A stretch of 64,000 nt of DNA from Sphingomonas metalli (GCF_014641735.1 NZ_BMIH01000001.1:496001-560000), one strand, 5' to 3'; shown: positions 22,538-31,233, numbered from the stretch's first letter. A program made the numbers and translations. The notes: a model not told the origin generated them from the sequence alone.

Positions 22538-24469
22538 TCATCCGATCCCCGGCGCCATGCGGCGCAGCGCGTCGCGGAGCAGGCCGGCGATCTCTGCGGC
22601 AAACTCGGCCCGGGGGTGGACCTCGCCATCGGCCATCCGGGCCGCCAGCGTGGACGAGAACGGCCCGTAATAATCGTACAGGCTGAAGAAGGCGATGCCG
22701 GCCTTCGCGGCGACGCCCGCCGCCGCGTCGCGCATCGCGACGACGTTGCGGTTATAGTCGCCGGCGGCAGGCGGCGGAAAGACGAGAAGGACGTCGCCCG
22801 AGGCTTTCGCCGCCTCCACGATCGACGCCAGGCCAGTGGCATAGTCGGTCGCCGCGACCGCCGCCGCCATATCGTTGAGGCCCAGCATCACGATGGTCAG
22901 GTCGGGCGCGTCGAAGACCAGTGCCTCGCGGTTGCTCCAGCCGCTCCCCGTCGCCGCCTGCTGCGCGGTGCGGGCGCCGAGCGCGGCATGGACGCTCATG
23001 TCGAGCGCGGCCGCGCCCGCCGCATAGGCAGCGACCGAGCGCAGCGCGCCATGGCCCTGCGCGCCGGTGATGGTCAGCGTGTGGCTGCCGCTATCCGCTG
23101 CCTTCAGGACATGACGGACGAACCCGCTGTCCGCCTTGGTCACCAGCGTCGCCGCGCCGCCGGCGGGCGGCTTGCCGTCGATCGCGAAGCCATAGGTCTC
23201 GTCGTTCGACTGGTAGACCACCACTTCGAAACTATCGACATTCCCTTCCGGCGTGAACTGCCAGCCGCTGCTGTGCGGCGCCCAGAAACCGCCCCCCGCC
23301 AGCGCCGGCGCGTCGATCACCCGCCAGCCATCGGCCGGGAAGACGATGCGCGGGTCGTAGGCGGCGACCGACAGGCCGGTCAGCTTGGCGATGGCGTGGT
23401 CGGCGACCACCGCGCCGTCGAGCGTGCGCGTGCCGCCCTGGCTCAATAGCGTCGCGAGCACGGCCGGGATGCGCTTCGCCCGCGCGCCGGTGAGATAATG
23501 CGGATCGGCGCTGGTGCCGGCGCCCTGGCCGACCGTGACGCTATCGCCCTTCCAGACGATCCGTCCGCGTCCGGTACCCGCCCGGACGCGAGCCACCGCC
23601 GCCCGCAGCGCGGCGTTGGTCGCGCCATTGGCCGCGAAGCCGGGGAGCGGCGCAGGATCGTCGTTCAGGATCGTACCGGTCGCGCTGACCGCGCTGCCGC
23701 CGGCATAGCCCGGCGGAGGCACGATCGCGACGGTGAAGCTCTCGTCGGGCTCATATTGCGTGTCGCCCGCGACCTCGACCGTGAAGCTGCCGCTCGCCGC
23801 GCCGTCCGCCAGCGCCACCGTGCCGCCCTTGGGATAGGAGCTGCCGGCAAAATCGTCGGCGCTGGTCTGCCCGGCGGCAAAGGTCCAGGCGACCCCGACC
23901 GCGCCGCTGCTGGCCGAGCGGGTCACGGTATAGGTGAAGGCGCGGGTGCCGCTGTCCCCCTCCGGCAGCGACAACGCCGCCGAGAGCGAAACGGTCGGTT
24001 TCGCGATGGCCGGCGGGACGCCGGTCGACGGCGCTTGCGACACGGCGAAGCTGCGGCGACCGGTCGCGTCGGTGCGGACCGCGAGGTGGGTCGCCCAGAC
24101 GCTCGTGGCGCTGTCGGCGAGCGGCGCCACGCCCTCGGCCGAGGTGACGACGACGAGCCGGCCGGCGGCAATCACGTCGCGGCCCGTCGGCAGGCGTTCG
24201 GCCAGTTCGACGGTCAGCGACTGACCGTACAGCGCCTCCGACAGGGTCCCGTCGCGCGCGAAGCGGACCAGCGTGCCGTCCGCAGCGCTGGTCGCGACGC
24301 CGTCGATGGCGGTCACGACCTGCCGCTCGTCGTCGTGAAAGGACAGGACGAAGCCGCGTTTGGCGAGCGGCTCCCGCGTACCGTCGGCGGCGAACGGCAC
24401 CAAGTCGAGGATGAAGGGCTCGCCCGCGGCAAGGGTGAAGGAGGACAGGTCCTCGGCAAGGATCAGCAT
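22538..24469 (-). CDS. Phage-tail-like protein with Calx-beta repeat and SGNH hydrolase domain
   Basis: 643 residues in three parts. Residues 1-130 are beta-rich (MLILAEDLSSFTLAAGEPF onward) and resemble N-terminal modules of phage baseplate or tail-fibre proteins. Residues about 155-260 look like a Calx-beta repeat (LPEGDSGTRAFTYTVTRS, then YEPDESFTVAI). The C-terminal ~340 residues are an SGNH/GDSL hydrolase with block I GDSVTVGQG, block III GLNDM and a late H in EVHPRAEF. An esterase or deacetylase acting on a polysaccharide is plausible. The ATG at 24469 has GGAG nine bases upstream; a TTG at 24478 is the alternative. It is the last gene of the lysis-type cassette. Confidence 0.6.
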   Translation of the reverse strand: MLILAEDLSSFTLAAGEPFILDLVPFAADGTREPLAKRGFVLSFHDDERQVVTAIDGVATSAADGTLVRFARDGTLSEALYGQSLTVELAERLPTGRDVIAAGRLVVVTSAEGVAPLADSATSVWATHLAVRTDATGRRSFAVSQAPSTGVPPAIAKPTVSLSAALSLPEGDSGTRAFTYTVTRSASSGAVGVAWTFAAGQTSADDFAGSSYPKGGTVALADGAASGSFTVEVAGDTQYEPDESFTVAIVPPPGYAGGSAVSATGTILNDDPAPLPGFAANGATNAALRAAVARVRAGTGRGRIVWKGDSVTVGQGAGTSADPHYLTGARAKRIPAVLATLLSQGGTRTLDGAVVADHAIAKLTGLSVAAYDPRIVFPADGWRVIDAPALAGGGFWAPHSSGWQFTPEGNVDSFEVVVYQSNDETYGFAIDGKPPAGGAATLVTKADSGFVRHVLKAADSGSHTLTITGAQGHGALRSVAAYAAGAAALDMSVHAALGARTAQQAATGSGWSNREALVFDAPDLTIVMLGLNDMAAAVAATDYATGLASIVEAAKASGDVLLVFPPPAAGDYNRNVVAMRDAAAGVAAKAGIAFFSLYDYYGPFSSTLAARMADGEVHPRAEFAAEIAGLLRDALRRMAPGIG

Positions 24470-24496
24470 ATCCGGCAACTCCGGTGAAGGGTGGGA

Positions 24497-24799
24497 TCAG
24501 CCGCCGGCGGCGGCACGGTAGGCGTCGGCGGCCGCGGCGGCGCGCTCGATCGCAGCAGCGCGGTCGGCGAACCCGGTCGCGGCGCGGGCGGCGGCGAGCG
24601 TCAGTTCGACCAGATCGGCAAGCGCCCGCACGCGGGCGGCCCGGTCGGGCGGGAGGAAGGGCGCGAAGAGCAGCGCCGTCCGGTGTACGGCCGCGTAGCG
24701 CGCCTGTACCGCCGCCAGCGTCGCCTCGGCCCGCGACACCCGGTCGCCCGCACAGCCCGTCGCCAGCAGCGCCAGCGCCGCGGCGAAGCGCAGGCTCAT
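24497..24799 (-). CDS. Small lipoprotein in the lysis cassette (spanin-like candidate)
   Basis: A 100-residue protein with a lipoprotein signal (MSLRFAAALALLATGCAG, lipobox ATGC). A long alanine-rich helix follows (about residues 20-97). Its position after a holin-like gene, with ATGA stop-start overlap at 24796-24799, and its lipid anchor recall outer-membrane spanin subunits of phage lysis cassettes. There is no sequence match to a named spanin that I can recognise, so function is inferred from position and architecture. Confidence 0.5.
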   Translation of the reverse strand: MSLRFAAALALLATGCAGDRVSRAEATLAAVQARYAAVHRTALLFAPFLPPDRAARVRALADLVELTLAAARAATGFADRAAAIERAAAAADAYRAAAGG

Positions 24800-25026
24800 T
24801 GCGGCCGTCCAGGATCGGACGGAGGTACCTGCCGGAACATCAGGCCGCCGATCGTGCCCAGCAGCGTGACCAGCCCGGTCGTCACCTTGTCGGACGTCGC
24901 GATCAGCGCCTCGGGCAGCGACTTGCCGAGGATGCCGCTGACGACGATGGGCGCCAGCGCGACGATCAGCGTCGCTGCGACCACCGACAGGAAGGCGCGA
25001 TAGCTCAAACGCGGATCGGGGCTCAT
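24796..25026 (-). CDS. Small holin-like membrane protein
   Basis: A 76-residue protein with two hydrophobic stretches (about residues 12-33 and 50-64) separated by a short charged loop and ending in a polar tail. This is the size and topology of a class II holin. It overlaps the endolysin stop by ATGA at 25023-25026 and the next gene by ATGA at 24796-24799, so the three are translationally coupled. Holins open the inner membrane to release endolysin. The call rests on context and topology. Confidence 0.6.
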   Translation of the reverse strand: MSPDPRLSYRAFLSVVAATLIVALAPIVVSGILGKSLPEALIATSDKVTTGLVTLLGTIGGLMFRQVPPSDPGRPQ

Positions 25027-25577
25027 AGGCGTGCCTCCCCGCCGATCCGGTTGGCGAGCCAGCCATAGAGGAACGCCTCGTTCGCCGGCCGCCGCTCGGC
25101 GAGGGCGAGATAGCGTTCGCCCTGCAACGCCTCGATCGCCTTGAGCAGCACCGCCTCGCCGCCCGGTGCGCGCACCGCCAGAAAGGCGTCGAGCGCGGCC
25201 AGCGTCGCCGGCCCGATCCGCCCGTCCACCGCGACGTCGACATAATCGGCGCGGTTGCGGTTGAGCGCGTTGAGGGCCCGCTGGAGAAAGGTGATGGCGA
25301 CCGGCGGTCCCATGTTGACCCCGGTGTCGAACAGCTCGGCCGCGATCCGCGGGGCGCGGTCGGCGACATAGTCCAGTCGCGGCCGCAGCCAGTAGATGCG
25401 GCGATAGATCGCCTTCGCCTCCTCGCGCGGCAGCGCGCGCATCGGCCCCTGCCATCCCTGCGCCCGCGCCACCGGCTCGCTCACGCCCCAGCGCGTCGCG
25501 CCGCCCCGGTCGGCCGGGTTCCGGGCGTAACCGCCCTCCCGCGCGATCACCGCATCGATCAGCCCGTCAACATCCAT
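25023..25577 (-). CDS. GH108 N-acetylmuramidase / phage-type endolysin
   Basis: 184 residues. The N-terminus has the GH108 active-site motif REGGYARNPADRGGATRWG, with the catalytic glutamate at about residue 14. The C-terminal half carries the peptidoglycan-binding module usual in this family (GVNMGPPVAITFLQRALN, then DGRIGPATLAAL). There is no signal peptide, as expected for a holin-dependent endolysin. The ATG at 25577 is chosen because the motif then falls at the N-terminus. It is the first gene of a leftward cassette and is preceded by a 337-bp gap with a parS-like site. Confidence 0.85.
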   Translation of the reverse strand: MDVDGLIDAVIAREGGYARNPADRGGATRWGVSEPVARAQGWQGPMRALPREEAKAIYRRIYWLRPRLDYVADRAPRIAAELFDTGVNMGPPVAITFLQRALNALNRNRADYVDVAVDGRIGPATLAALDAFLAVRAPGGEAVLLKAIEALQGERYLALAERRPANEAFLYGWLANRIGGEARL

Positions 25578-25658
25578 GGTCCCTGCCCTCCATCGTTGTT
25601 GGAAGGCGGCCCGGCTAACCGATTCGCCGGCGTGTAGGACAGACAAATGTTCGCTAAA

Positions 25659-25674
25659 TGTTCCACGTGAAACA
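25659..25674. promoter_or_regulatory. parS centromere-like site (ParB-binding consensus)
   Basis: The 16-bp TGTTCCACGTGAAACA fits the chromosomal parS consensus TGTTNCACGTGAAACA at every defined position. ParB binds such sites near the replication origin to segregate chromosomes. No parA or parB lies in the window. It lies 82 bp upstream of the endolysin start. Confidence 0.85.
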
Positions 25675-25699
25675 TTGCTGATGCGGGCCCGGCTTCTCG

Positions 25700-25781
25700 G
25701 TCGTCCCGGCGCAAGGCCGTGATCTGGCGATCGGGAGCGCGCGGGTGGCCAGAGACCCCAGCCTGTGCTGCGACGACGAAC
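25700..25781. repeat. Degenerate REP-like doublet
   Basis: CGTCCCGGCGCAAGGCCG on the left and an inverted, eroded GACCCCAGCCTGTGCTGCGACG on the right. Mismatches in both stems suggest an old copy. Confidence 0.6.
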
Positions 25782-25914
25782 GTAGCGAGGGCGGCATCGG
25801 GCAGCGCGGCCGCAGCAGCGGGAGGGCGCACACGGCCCCTCGCTTTTCCGCCCCAATCCGAACATGATCCCGCTTTAGGTCGCCTGCCCTGCCCTTTCGG
25901 ACCCGTACAGCCCC

Positions 25915-27027
25915 TTGAACATCGCCTTCGTCTACATCGCCGAAGCCTATCAGGTGTATCACGGTGCGGCGATCGCGCTCGAACTCGCGCGCCGGCCCGG
26001 GGTGCAGGTCACGTCCTTCTACAACGAGCCCGAGACGGTCCATCACCTGGAGCGGGTACGTGCGGCCTGGGGGGCGCCGGCGGGCGACTATCGCCGGCTG
26101 CATCGCTCGCCGCTGACCCGCGGACTGCAACGGCTGCGGCGGCTCGGCATGTTCAAGGACAATGTGCTGCGCGACAATCGCCGCACGCTCGACGGCTTCG
26201 ACGCGATCTTCGCGGTCGAGAACACGGTGGCCGCGGTACGGCGGCTGGGGGTGCGCCGGCCCAGGCTGATCTACAGCCCGCACGGCTTCGGCGACCGGGC
26301 GCGAGGCTTCATCCCGCGCATCGCGACCTTCGACTTCGTGCTCGTCGCCGGGCGCAAGACCGAGGCGCGGATGCTGCGCGAGGGGCTGATCCGGCCGGGC
26401 GACTATGCACTGACGGGCTCGGTCAAACTGGAGACGGGCGAGAAGCTGCGCGATGCGGACCCGGTGCGGCTGTCCGGCAGCGGCCCGACCGTGCTCTACA
26501 ATCCCCACAAGGAGCCGAAGCTGACGAGCTGGTATCGCTTCGTCGAGCCGCTGCTGGCGGGGTTCGCGGCGGAACCGGCGCGCAACCTGATCGTCGCGCC
26601 GCATGTGAAGCTGTTTCGCCGCCGCACGCCCGAATATCGCGCCCGCTGGGAGGCGCGCAGCACGGCCAATGTGCTGGTCGATACCGGCTCGGATCGAGCG
26701 GTCGATACCAGCTATGTCGCCGCGGCCGACATCTATGTCGGCGACGTCAGCAGCCAGGTCTATGAATTCCTCGCCACTCCGCGCCCCTGCGTCTTCCTCA
26801 ACGCGCACGGGATCGACTGGCGCGACGACCCGAGCTTCGCGCACTGGCACCTGGGCGACGTGGTGGACGATCCGGCCCGGCTGATGGAGACGATCCGCGC
26901 GGCGCCGCGTCGGCATCATCTCTATGCCGAGCGTCAGGCGGCGCTGGCCGCCGCGTCGCTGGGGGATCATCGCGATGCCGCGGCGCGGGCGGCGGACGCT
27001 ATCATGGGGTTTCTGGCGCGTGGGTGA
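25915..27027 (+). CDS. CDP-glycerol glycerophosphotransferase-like protein, copy 1
   Basis: 370 residues with a GT-B-like two-domain layout. The N-terminal half begins MNIAFVYIAEAYQVYHGAA. The C-terminal half has VLYNPHKEPK, IVAPHVKLF and YVGDVSSQVYEF, which parallel the three conserved blocks of the CDP-glycerol/teichoic-acid glycerophosphotransferase family. Such enzymes add polyol-phosphate units from CDP-activated donors to a lipid-linked acceptor at the inner membrane. The start is a TTG at 25915; the next internal Met is ~70 residues later and would remove the conserved N-terminus. It is homologous to the next gene, with which it overlaps by 8 bp. The actual donor is unknown. Confidence 0.6.
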   Translation: MNIAFVYIAEAYQVYHGAAIALELARRPGVQVTSFYNEPETVHHLERVRAAWGAPAGDYRRLHRSPLTRGLQRLRRLGMFKDNVLRDNRRTLDGFDAIFAVENTVAAVRRLGVRRPRLIYSPHGFGDRARGFIPRIATFDFVLVAGRKTEARMLREGLIRPGDYALTGSVKLETGEKLRDADPVRLSGSGPTVLYNPHKEPKLTSWYRFVEPLLAGFAAEPARNLIVAPHVKLFRRRTPEYRARWEARSTANVLVDTGSDRAVDTSYVAAADIYVGDVSSQVYEFLATPRPCVFLNAHGIDWRDDPSFAHWHLGDVVDDPARLMETIRAAPRRHHLYAERQAALAAASLGDHRDAAARAADAIMGFLARG

Positions 27028-28240
27028 CCCTTCACCGTCTCCGCCCCCGCCGGCGGGAGGATCGGATCGGTCCCCGATCAGGCGCGTCGGCTTCCTCTAC
27101 AATCACGATCAGGTGCATCAGGTCGCGCACAGCCTGCCGATCGCGCTGGCGCTGATCGAGGCCGGAGGACCGGTGCAGCCCGTGCTCGCCGCGACCACGC
27201 CGGCGCTCGCCGCCGAGATCCGGCGGCTGGGGGCGCTGATGGGGCATGACCGGCTGGAGATCGTGTCGCTGGGCGTGGACTCGGCGCTCGGCCGCGGTTT
27301 GGAGCGGGCGCTGGGCGCATTGGTGCCGGCGCGCAAGCTGCTCGTCTATCGCGACCATCTGGACTTCTTCCGCGGGCTCGAGGCCTTGGTGGTGAGCGAG
27401 CGTACCTCACTGATCCTCAAGACGCGCTACGGCCTTTCCCTCCCGATCATCCTCGCCGATCACGGCGCGGGCGACCGCGCGATCGGATTCAATGCCGTGA
27501 CCGCCAGATTCGACCATGTCCTCGCGGCAGGACCCAAGATCCGCGACCGGCTGATCGCCGACGCCGGGGTCGCACCCGAGCGGATCAGCATCACCGGCTA
27601 TCCCAAGTTCGACCTGTTCCCGCCCCGCGCCGCGCGGCTGCCGATGCAGGCGAACGGCCGCCCGACCATCCTCTACAACCCGCACGTCTCGCCGCATCTG
27701 TCCTCCTGGTATGCGCAGGGGCGCCAGGTGCTCGATTGGTTCCTGCGACAGGACCGCTACAATGTGATCTTCGCGCCGCATGTCATGCTGTTCCACCGCC
27801 GGATCGCGATCAGCATCGATCGCCTGCGCATCGACCGGCCGGGCCGGATCGATCCGGCGCTGCTCGCCGCGCCGCACATCCATGCCGACCTGGGCAGCAC
27901 CGCCTCGACCGACATGACCTATGTCGAGGCGGCGGACCTGTATCTGGGCGATGTCAGCAGCCAGGTATACGAGTTTCTGCGCACGCCCCGCCCCTGCCTG
28001 TTCCTCGACGTCCACCGCACCGACTGGCAGGGCGATCCCGATTACGCGCACTGGCAGGCGGGCGACGTGATCGCCCGCGCCGCAGACCTGCCCGCCGCGC
28101 TCGACGTCGCCTGGGCGCGCCATGCCGACCGCTATGCGGCCGTGCAGCGCGACCTGTTCGGCCGCACCTTCAGCATCACCGGGGAGCCCGCCGGCCGTCG
28201 CGCCGCACGGGTTCTGACGAGCCTTGTTCTGGATCATTGA
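27020..28240 (+). CDS. CDP-glycerol glycerophosphotransferase-like protein, copy 2
   Basis: About 406 residues and clearly a paralog of the gene before it: ILYNPHVSPHLSSWY, FAPHVMLFHRR, YLGDVSSQVYEFLRTPRPC and DYAHWQAGDVI match the first copy block for block. A proline-rich N-terminal stretch precedes the conserved VGFLYNHDQVHQVAH start. The GTG at 27020 overlaps the upstream stop by 8 bp, implying coupled translation. The two halves of the family fold are intact. Tandem copies suggest successive additions to one acceptor or a hetero-pair; this is inference. Confidence 0.6.
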   Translation: MGDPSPSPPPPAGGSDRSPIRRVGFLYNHDQVHQVAHSLPIALALIEAGGPVQPVLAATTPALAAEIRRLGALMGHDRLEIVSLGVDSALGRGLERALGALVPARKLLVYRDHLDFFRGLEALVVSERTSLILKTRYGLSLPIILADHGAGDRAIGFNAVTARFDHVLAAGPKIRDRLIADAGVAPERISITGYPKFDLFPPRAARLPMQANGRPTILYNPHVSPHLSSWYAQGRQVLDWFLRQDRYNVIFAPHVMLFHRRIAISIDRLRIDRPGRIDPALLAAPHIHADLGSTASTDMTYVEAADLYLGDVSSQVYEFLRTPRPCLFLDVHRTDWQGDPDYAHWQAGDVIARAADLPAALDVAWARHADRYAAVQRDLFGRTFSITGEPAGRRAARVLTSLVLDH

Positions 28241-28274
28241 GCGCGTGGACTTCCCGCCCCATAACGGACCTTCG

Positions 28275-29615
28275 ATGCTTCCCCCGCCCGCTTCGGTCCC
28301 GCCGGCCACCGGCACGCCCGCCACCGGCACCTTCGCCGAGATGCGGCGCGCGGTGGCGCGCAATCTCGGCTGGCTGCTCGCGAGCCGCGGGGTGATCGCG
28401 GTGCTGTCGCTCTTCTATCTCGGCATCGCCACCCGCTCGCTGGGCGTCGCGGGGTTCGGCCGCTTCGCGCTGATCATCGGCGCGGCACAGACGCTGGCGG
28501 CGCTCGTCACCTTCCAGAGCTGGCAGATCATCGTCCAATACGGCACCGCGCCGCTGGCCGCCGACGACCAGCCCGCGCTCGCCCGGCTGTTCCGCGGCAC
28601 CGCGCTGCTCGATCTGGGCAGCGCGATCGTCGGCGCGATCCTGGCGTGGATCATCCTGGAAGCGTGCGGCGAGATGATGGGGATCGGCGCGACGCTGAAG
28701 CGCGCGACGCTGATCTTCGCGGTCGTGCAGCTGCTCACGATCCGATCGACCCCGCTCGGCATCCTGCGCCTGCGCGACAAATTCTCGCTCGGCGCCATCG
28801 CGGACAGCGTCGCGCCGGTGACGCGCTTCGTCGGCGCGGTCCTCGTCGCCCTGATCCATCCGACCGTACAGGGCTTTCTGGTCGCCTGGGGTGCGGCGGA
28901 GGTGCTGACCGCGGTGACCTATTGGGCGTTCGTCGCGCGCGACGGCGATCTCGCGCTGATGCGCCGCGGTGCCGGGAGCCGGCATCTGGGACGCGAGCAT
29001 CCCGGCCTCGTCCGCTTCGCTTTGTCGACCAATGCCAGCGCGACGCTCGGCCTGTCGAGCAAGCAGGTGCCGCTCCTGATGGTCGGCGCGGGTGCGGGCC
29101 TGGCGGCGGCGGGCGCCTTCCGCCTCGCCTCGCAGCTGGCCCAGGCGCTCGCCAAGCTGTCGCAGATGGTCAGCCGCGCCGCCTTTCCGGAGATGGTCCG
29201 GACCGTCCGCACCGCAGAGCCCGCCGCGCTCGGCAAGCTGCTCGGCCGGCTCTTCCTCGCCTCGGCCGCGGCGGCGCTGGCGATCATGCTGGTGGTGCTG
29301 CTGATCGGCAAGCCGGTGTTGAGCCTGGTCGGCGGGAAGGACTTTCGCGGCGCCTGGCCGATCCTTTTGTGGCTGGCGCTGGCCGGTTGCCTCGATTTCG
29401 CCACCGTCGCGGTCGATACGGTGATGACCGCACTGCAACGGGCGGGCACCGTCTTCGCGATTCGCGCGGCGGGTGTCGTGCTGATGGTCGGTTCCGCCCT
29501 GCTGCTGATCCCGCGGCTGGGCGCGACCGGCGTCGCGATCGGCGTCGCCGCCGGCTCGGCGGGGGTAGTGCTGCTGATGGCCGCGGCTGCGATCCGGCTG
29601 GCCCGTCAGCGCTGA
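28275..29615 (+). CDS. Polysaccharide/lipid flippase of the Wzx (MOP) type
   Basis: About 446 residues with roughly twelve hydrophobic helices and the charged N-terminus typical of MOP-superfamily flippases (MRRAVARNLGWLLASRGV, then GIATRSLGVAGFGRFALI). These move undecaprenyl-linked or lipid-linked glycans across the inner membrane. The ATG at 28275 lies 34 bp after the second transferase gene. Its place after the paired phosphotransferase-like genes suggests it exports their product. Confidence 0.75.
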   Translation: MLPPPASVPPATGTPATGTFAEMRRAVARNLGWLLASRGVIAVLSLFYLGIATRSLGVAGFGRFALIIGAAQTLAALVTFQSWQIIVQYGTAPLAADDQPALARLFRGTALLDLGSAIVGAILAWIILEACGEMMGIGATLKRATLIFAVVQLLTIRSTPLGILRLRDKFSLGAIADSVAPVTRFVGAVLVALIHPTVQGFLVAWGAAEVLTAVTYWAFVARDGDLALMRRGAGSRHLGREHPGLVRFALSTNASATLGLSSKQVPLLMVGAGAGLAAAGAFRLASQLAQALAKLSQMVSRAAFPEMVRTVRTAEPAALGKLLGRLFLASAAAALAIMLVVLLIGKPVLSLVGGKDFRGAWPILLWLALAGCLDFATVAVDTVMTALQRAGTVFAIRAAGVVLMVGSALLLIPRLGATGVAIGVAAGSAGVVLLMAAAAIRLARQR

Positions 29616-29694
29616 CCGGTCTCCGCGCAGACGGAGAAGGCGCCGGCGATCGGGACCCATGGTTTCCGGCCGGCGTTCATTCGAGGTGAACGTC

Positions 29695-30156
29695 ATGACC
29701 CGCACCCTGTTCCTTGTTCCTCTCGCGATGCTGGCTGCCGCCGGCCCCGCCGCAGCGCAGCAATGCGCGGGTACGCCGGGCAACGGCGCGGTCCGGCTGA
29801 ACGTGGAGGCCACCGATCTCCACAACGCCCAGGGCGAGGTCGCCTTCACCGTCTATCCCGACGATCGCCGCCGCTGGCTCGCCAAGGGCGCCAAGCTGCT
29901 GCGCATCCGCGTGCCGGCGCGGCTGCCGGTGACCACCGGATGCTTCTGGCTGCCGCCCGGCCATTATGCGATCGCGCAATATCACGACGAGAATGCCGAT
30001 CACGATTTCAACCGGACCTTGTGGATGCCCAAGGAAGGCTATGGCTTCTCGAACGACGCGCCCACCAAGATCGGACTACCGAGCTTTGCGGCGGCCCGTT
30101 TCCCCCTGCCCGCCGGCGGCAGCACGGTGCGCATGAAGATGCGGTACGGCCGCTGA
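29695..30156 (+). CDS. DUF2141-family secreted protein
   Basis: 153 residues with a signal peptide ending AGPAAAQQ. The DUF2141 pattern is visible: LHNAQGEVAFTVYPDD, PGHYAIAQYHDENADHDFN and GYGFSNDAPTKIGLPSF. The fold is predicted beta-sandwich, and the family is periplasmic with no established function. A purine-rich GAGGTGAA lies upstream of the ATG at 29695. Confidence 0.8.
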   Translation: MTRTLFLVPLAMLAAAGPAAAQQCAGTPGNGAVRLNVEATDLHNAQGEVAFTVYPDDRRRWLAKGAKLLRIRVPARLPVTTGCFWLPPGHYAIAQYHDENADHDFNRTLWMPKEGYGFSNDAPTKIGLPSFAAARFPLPAGGSTVRMKMRYGR

Positions 30157-30216
30157 TGATTTCGGGACGAGAACAAATAACTGGCCCCGTGCGTCCGATG
30201 AAGTTAGCGCTACGTC

Positions 30217-31233
30217 ATGCCGCCGCTGCTGCCCGCTAACTGCCTGTCCTTCGTCGGCGTCGAAGCCGATGTCGGCACGCGGCTGAAGCCCGCGCCGGCC
30301 TTCGTCGCGCCGGACGGGCTGACGATCGGCATCGTCTGCAATCCACGCGCGCACCGCAACCACGGCGCTGCCTATGCCGCCGGCACTCCGGGTGCCGACC
30401 GGGTGATCGTGACGGCGCCGCGCACGATGGAAGACCTGGCGGAGGTTCTGACCGACTTCGCGGCGCGCGGCATCGACCTGCTGGTGATCGATGGCGGCGA
30501 CGGCACGGTGCGCGACGTGCTGACCGCGGCCGGCGACCTGTGGCGCGGCGCATGGCCGGCGATCGCGGTCATCCCGTCGGGCAAGACCAACGCGCTGGCG
30601 ATCGACCTCGGCCTCCCGACTGGCTGGTCGCTCGCGGATGCGGTGGCGGCGGTCGCGAACGGACGGCTGGAGACCCGCCGCCCAATCGAGGTGCAGGCCG
30701 TGGGCGAAGCGATGCCGATGCGTGGCTTCCTGCTGGGCGCCGGCGCCTTCGTGAAGGCGACGGCGCTGGCGCAACACACCCATCGCTGGGGCGCGTTCAA
30801 CACCATCGCGGTCGGGCTGGCGCTTGCCTGGGCGATCACGCTGACGCTGTTCGGCAGCCGGCGCAACAGCTGGCGCGCCGGCGAGGCGATGGACCTGCGC
30901 CTCTTCGCCTCCCCGGTCGAGCGGGCGCCCCTCTACATGCTGCTCGCCTCGACGCTGCAGCGGATGCCTGCCGGCCTCAAGCCCTTCGGCCGGGTACGCG
31001 AGGGCCTGAAGCTGATGGCGGTCGATGCACCGCCGCGCTGGATGTCCCTGGCGGTGCCCGCGATCCTGAGCGGATCCGAGGCCGCATGGCTCGAACAGGC
31101 AGGCTATCGCCGCCGCGACGTCGCAGGCTTCGAGGTGGCGCCGGAGACGGGATATATCCTCGACGGCGAGCTGTTTGCGGGCGGTACGCTCACCGTCGGT
31201 CAGGGACCGCTGTTGTGCTTCGTCGTGCCGTGA
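30217..31233 (+). CDS. Lipid kinase of the diacylglycerol/sphingoid-base/ceramide kinase family
   Basis: 338 residues. The kinase domain shows IGIVCNPRAHRNHG, the nucleotide-binding VIDGGDGTVRDVL and IPSGKTNALAID, where most relatives have P-x-G-T-x-N. It then has the family's C-terminal beta-rich domain. Such enzymes phosphorylate a lipid hydroxyl with ATP at the membrane face, giving phosphatidate, sphingosine-1-phosphate or ceramide-1-phosphate. The next two genes follow with 4-bp overlaps (GTGA, ATGA) and both look like nucleotidyltransferases, so the likely pathway is phosphorylation then nucleotide activation. Sphingomonads make sphingolipids, which makes ceramide a plausible substrate, but this is inference. 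Confidence 0.75.
   Translation: MPPLLPANCLSFVGVEADVGTRLKPAPAFVAPDGLTIGIVCNPRAHRNHGAAYAAGTPGADRVIVTAPRTMEDLAEVLTDFAARGIDLLVIDGGDGTVRDVLTAAGDLWRGAWPAIAVIPSGKTNALAIDLGLPTGWSLADAVAAVANGRLETRRPIEVQAVGEAMPMRGFLLGAGAFVKATALAQHTHRWGAFNTIAVGLALAWAITLTLFGSRRNSWRAGEAMDLRLFASPVERAPLYMLLASTLQRMPAGLKPFGRVREGLKLMAVDAPPRWMSLAVPAILSGSEAAWLEQAGYRRRDVAGFEVAPETGYILDGELFAGGTLTVGQGPLLCFVVP

Larger units (their letters stand above)
25578..25914. other. Intergenic region upstream of the lysis cassette and the transferase genes
   Basis: This 337-bp divergent gap holds the 16-bp parS-like palindrome at 25659-25674 and a degenerate REP doublet at 25700-25781. The rest shows no coding signal. Confidence 0.7.

Noticed and set aside
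28176..29849. 557-residue minus-strand frame over the flippase gene
   Set aside because: Gln/Arg-rich antisense shadow; the flippase on the other strand has proper membrane helices.
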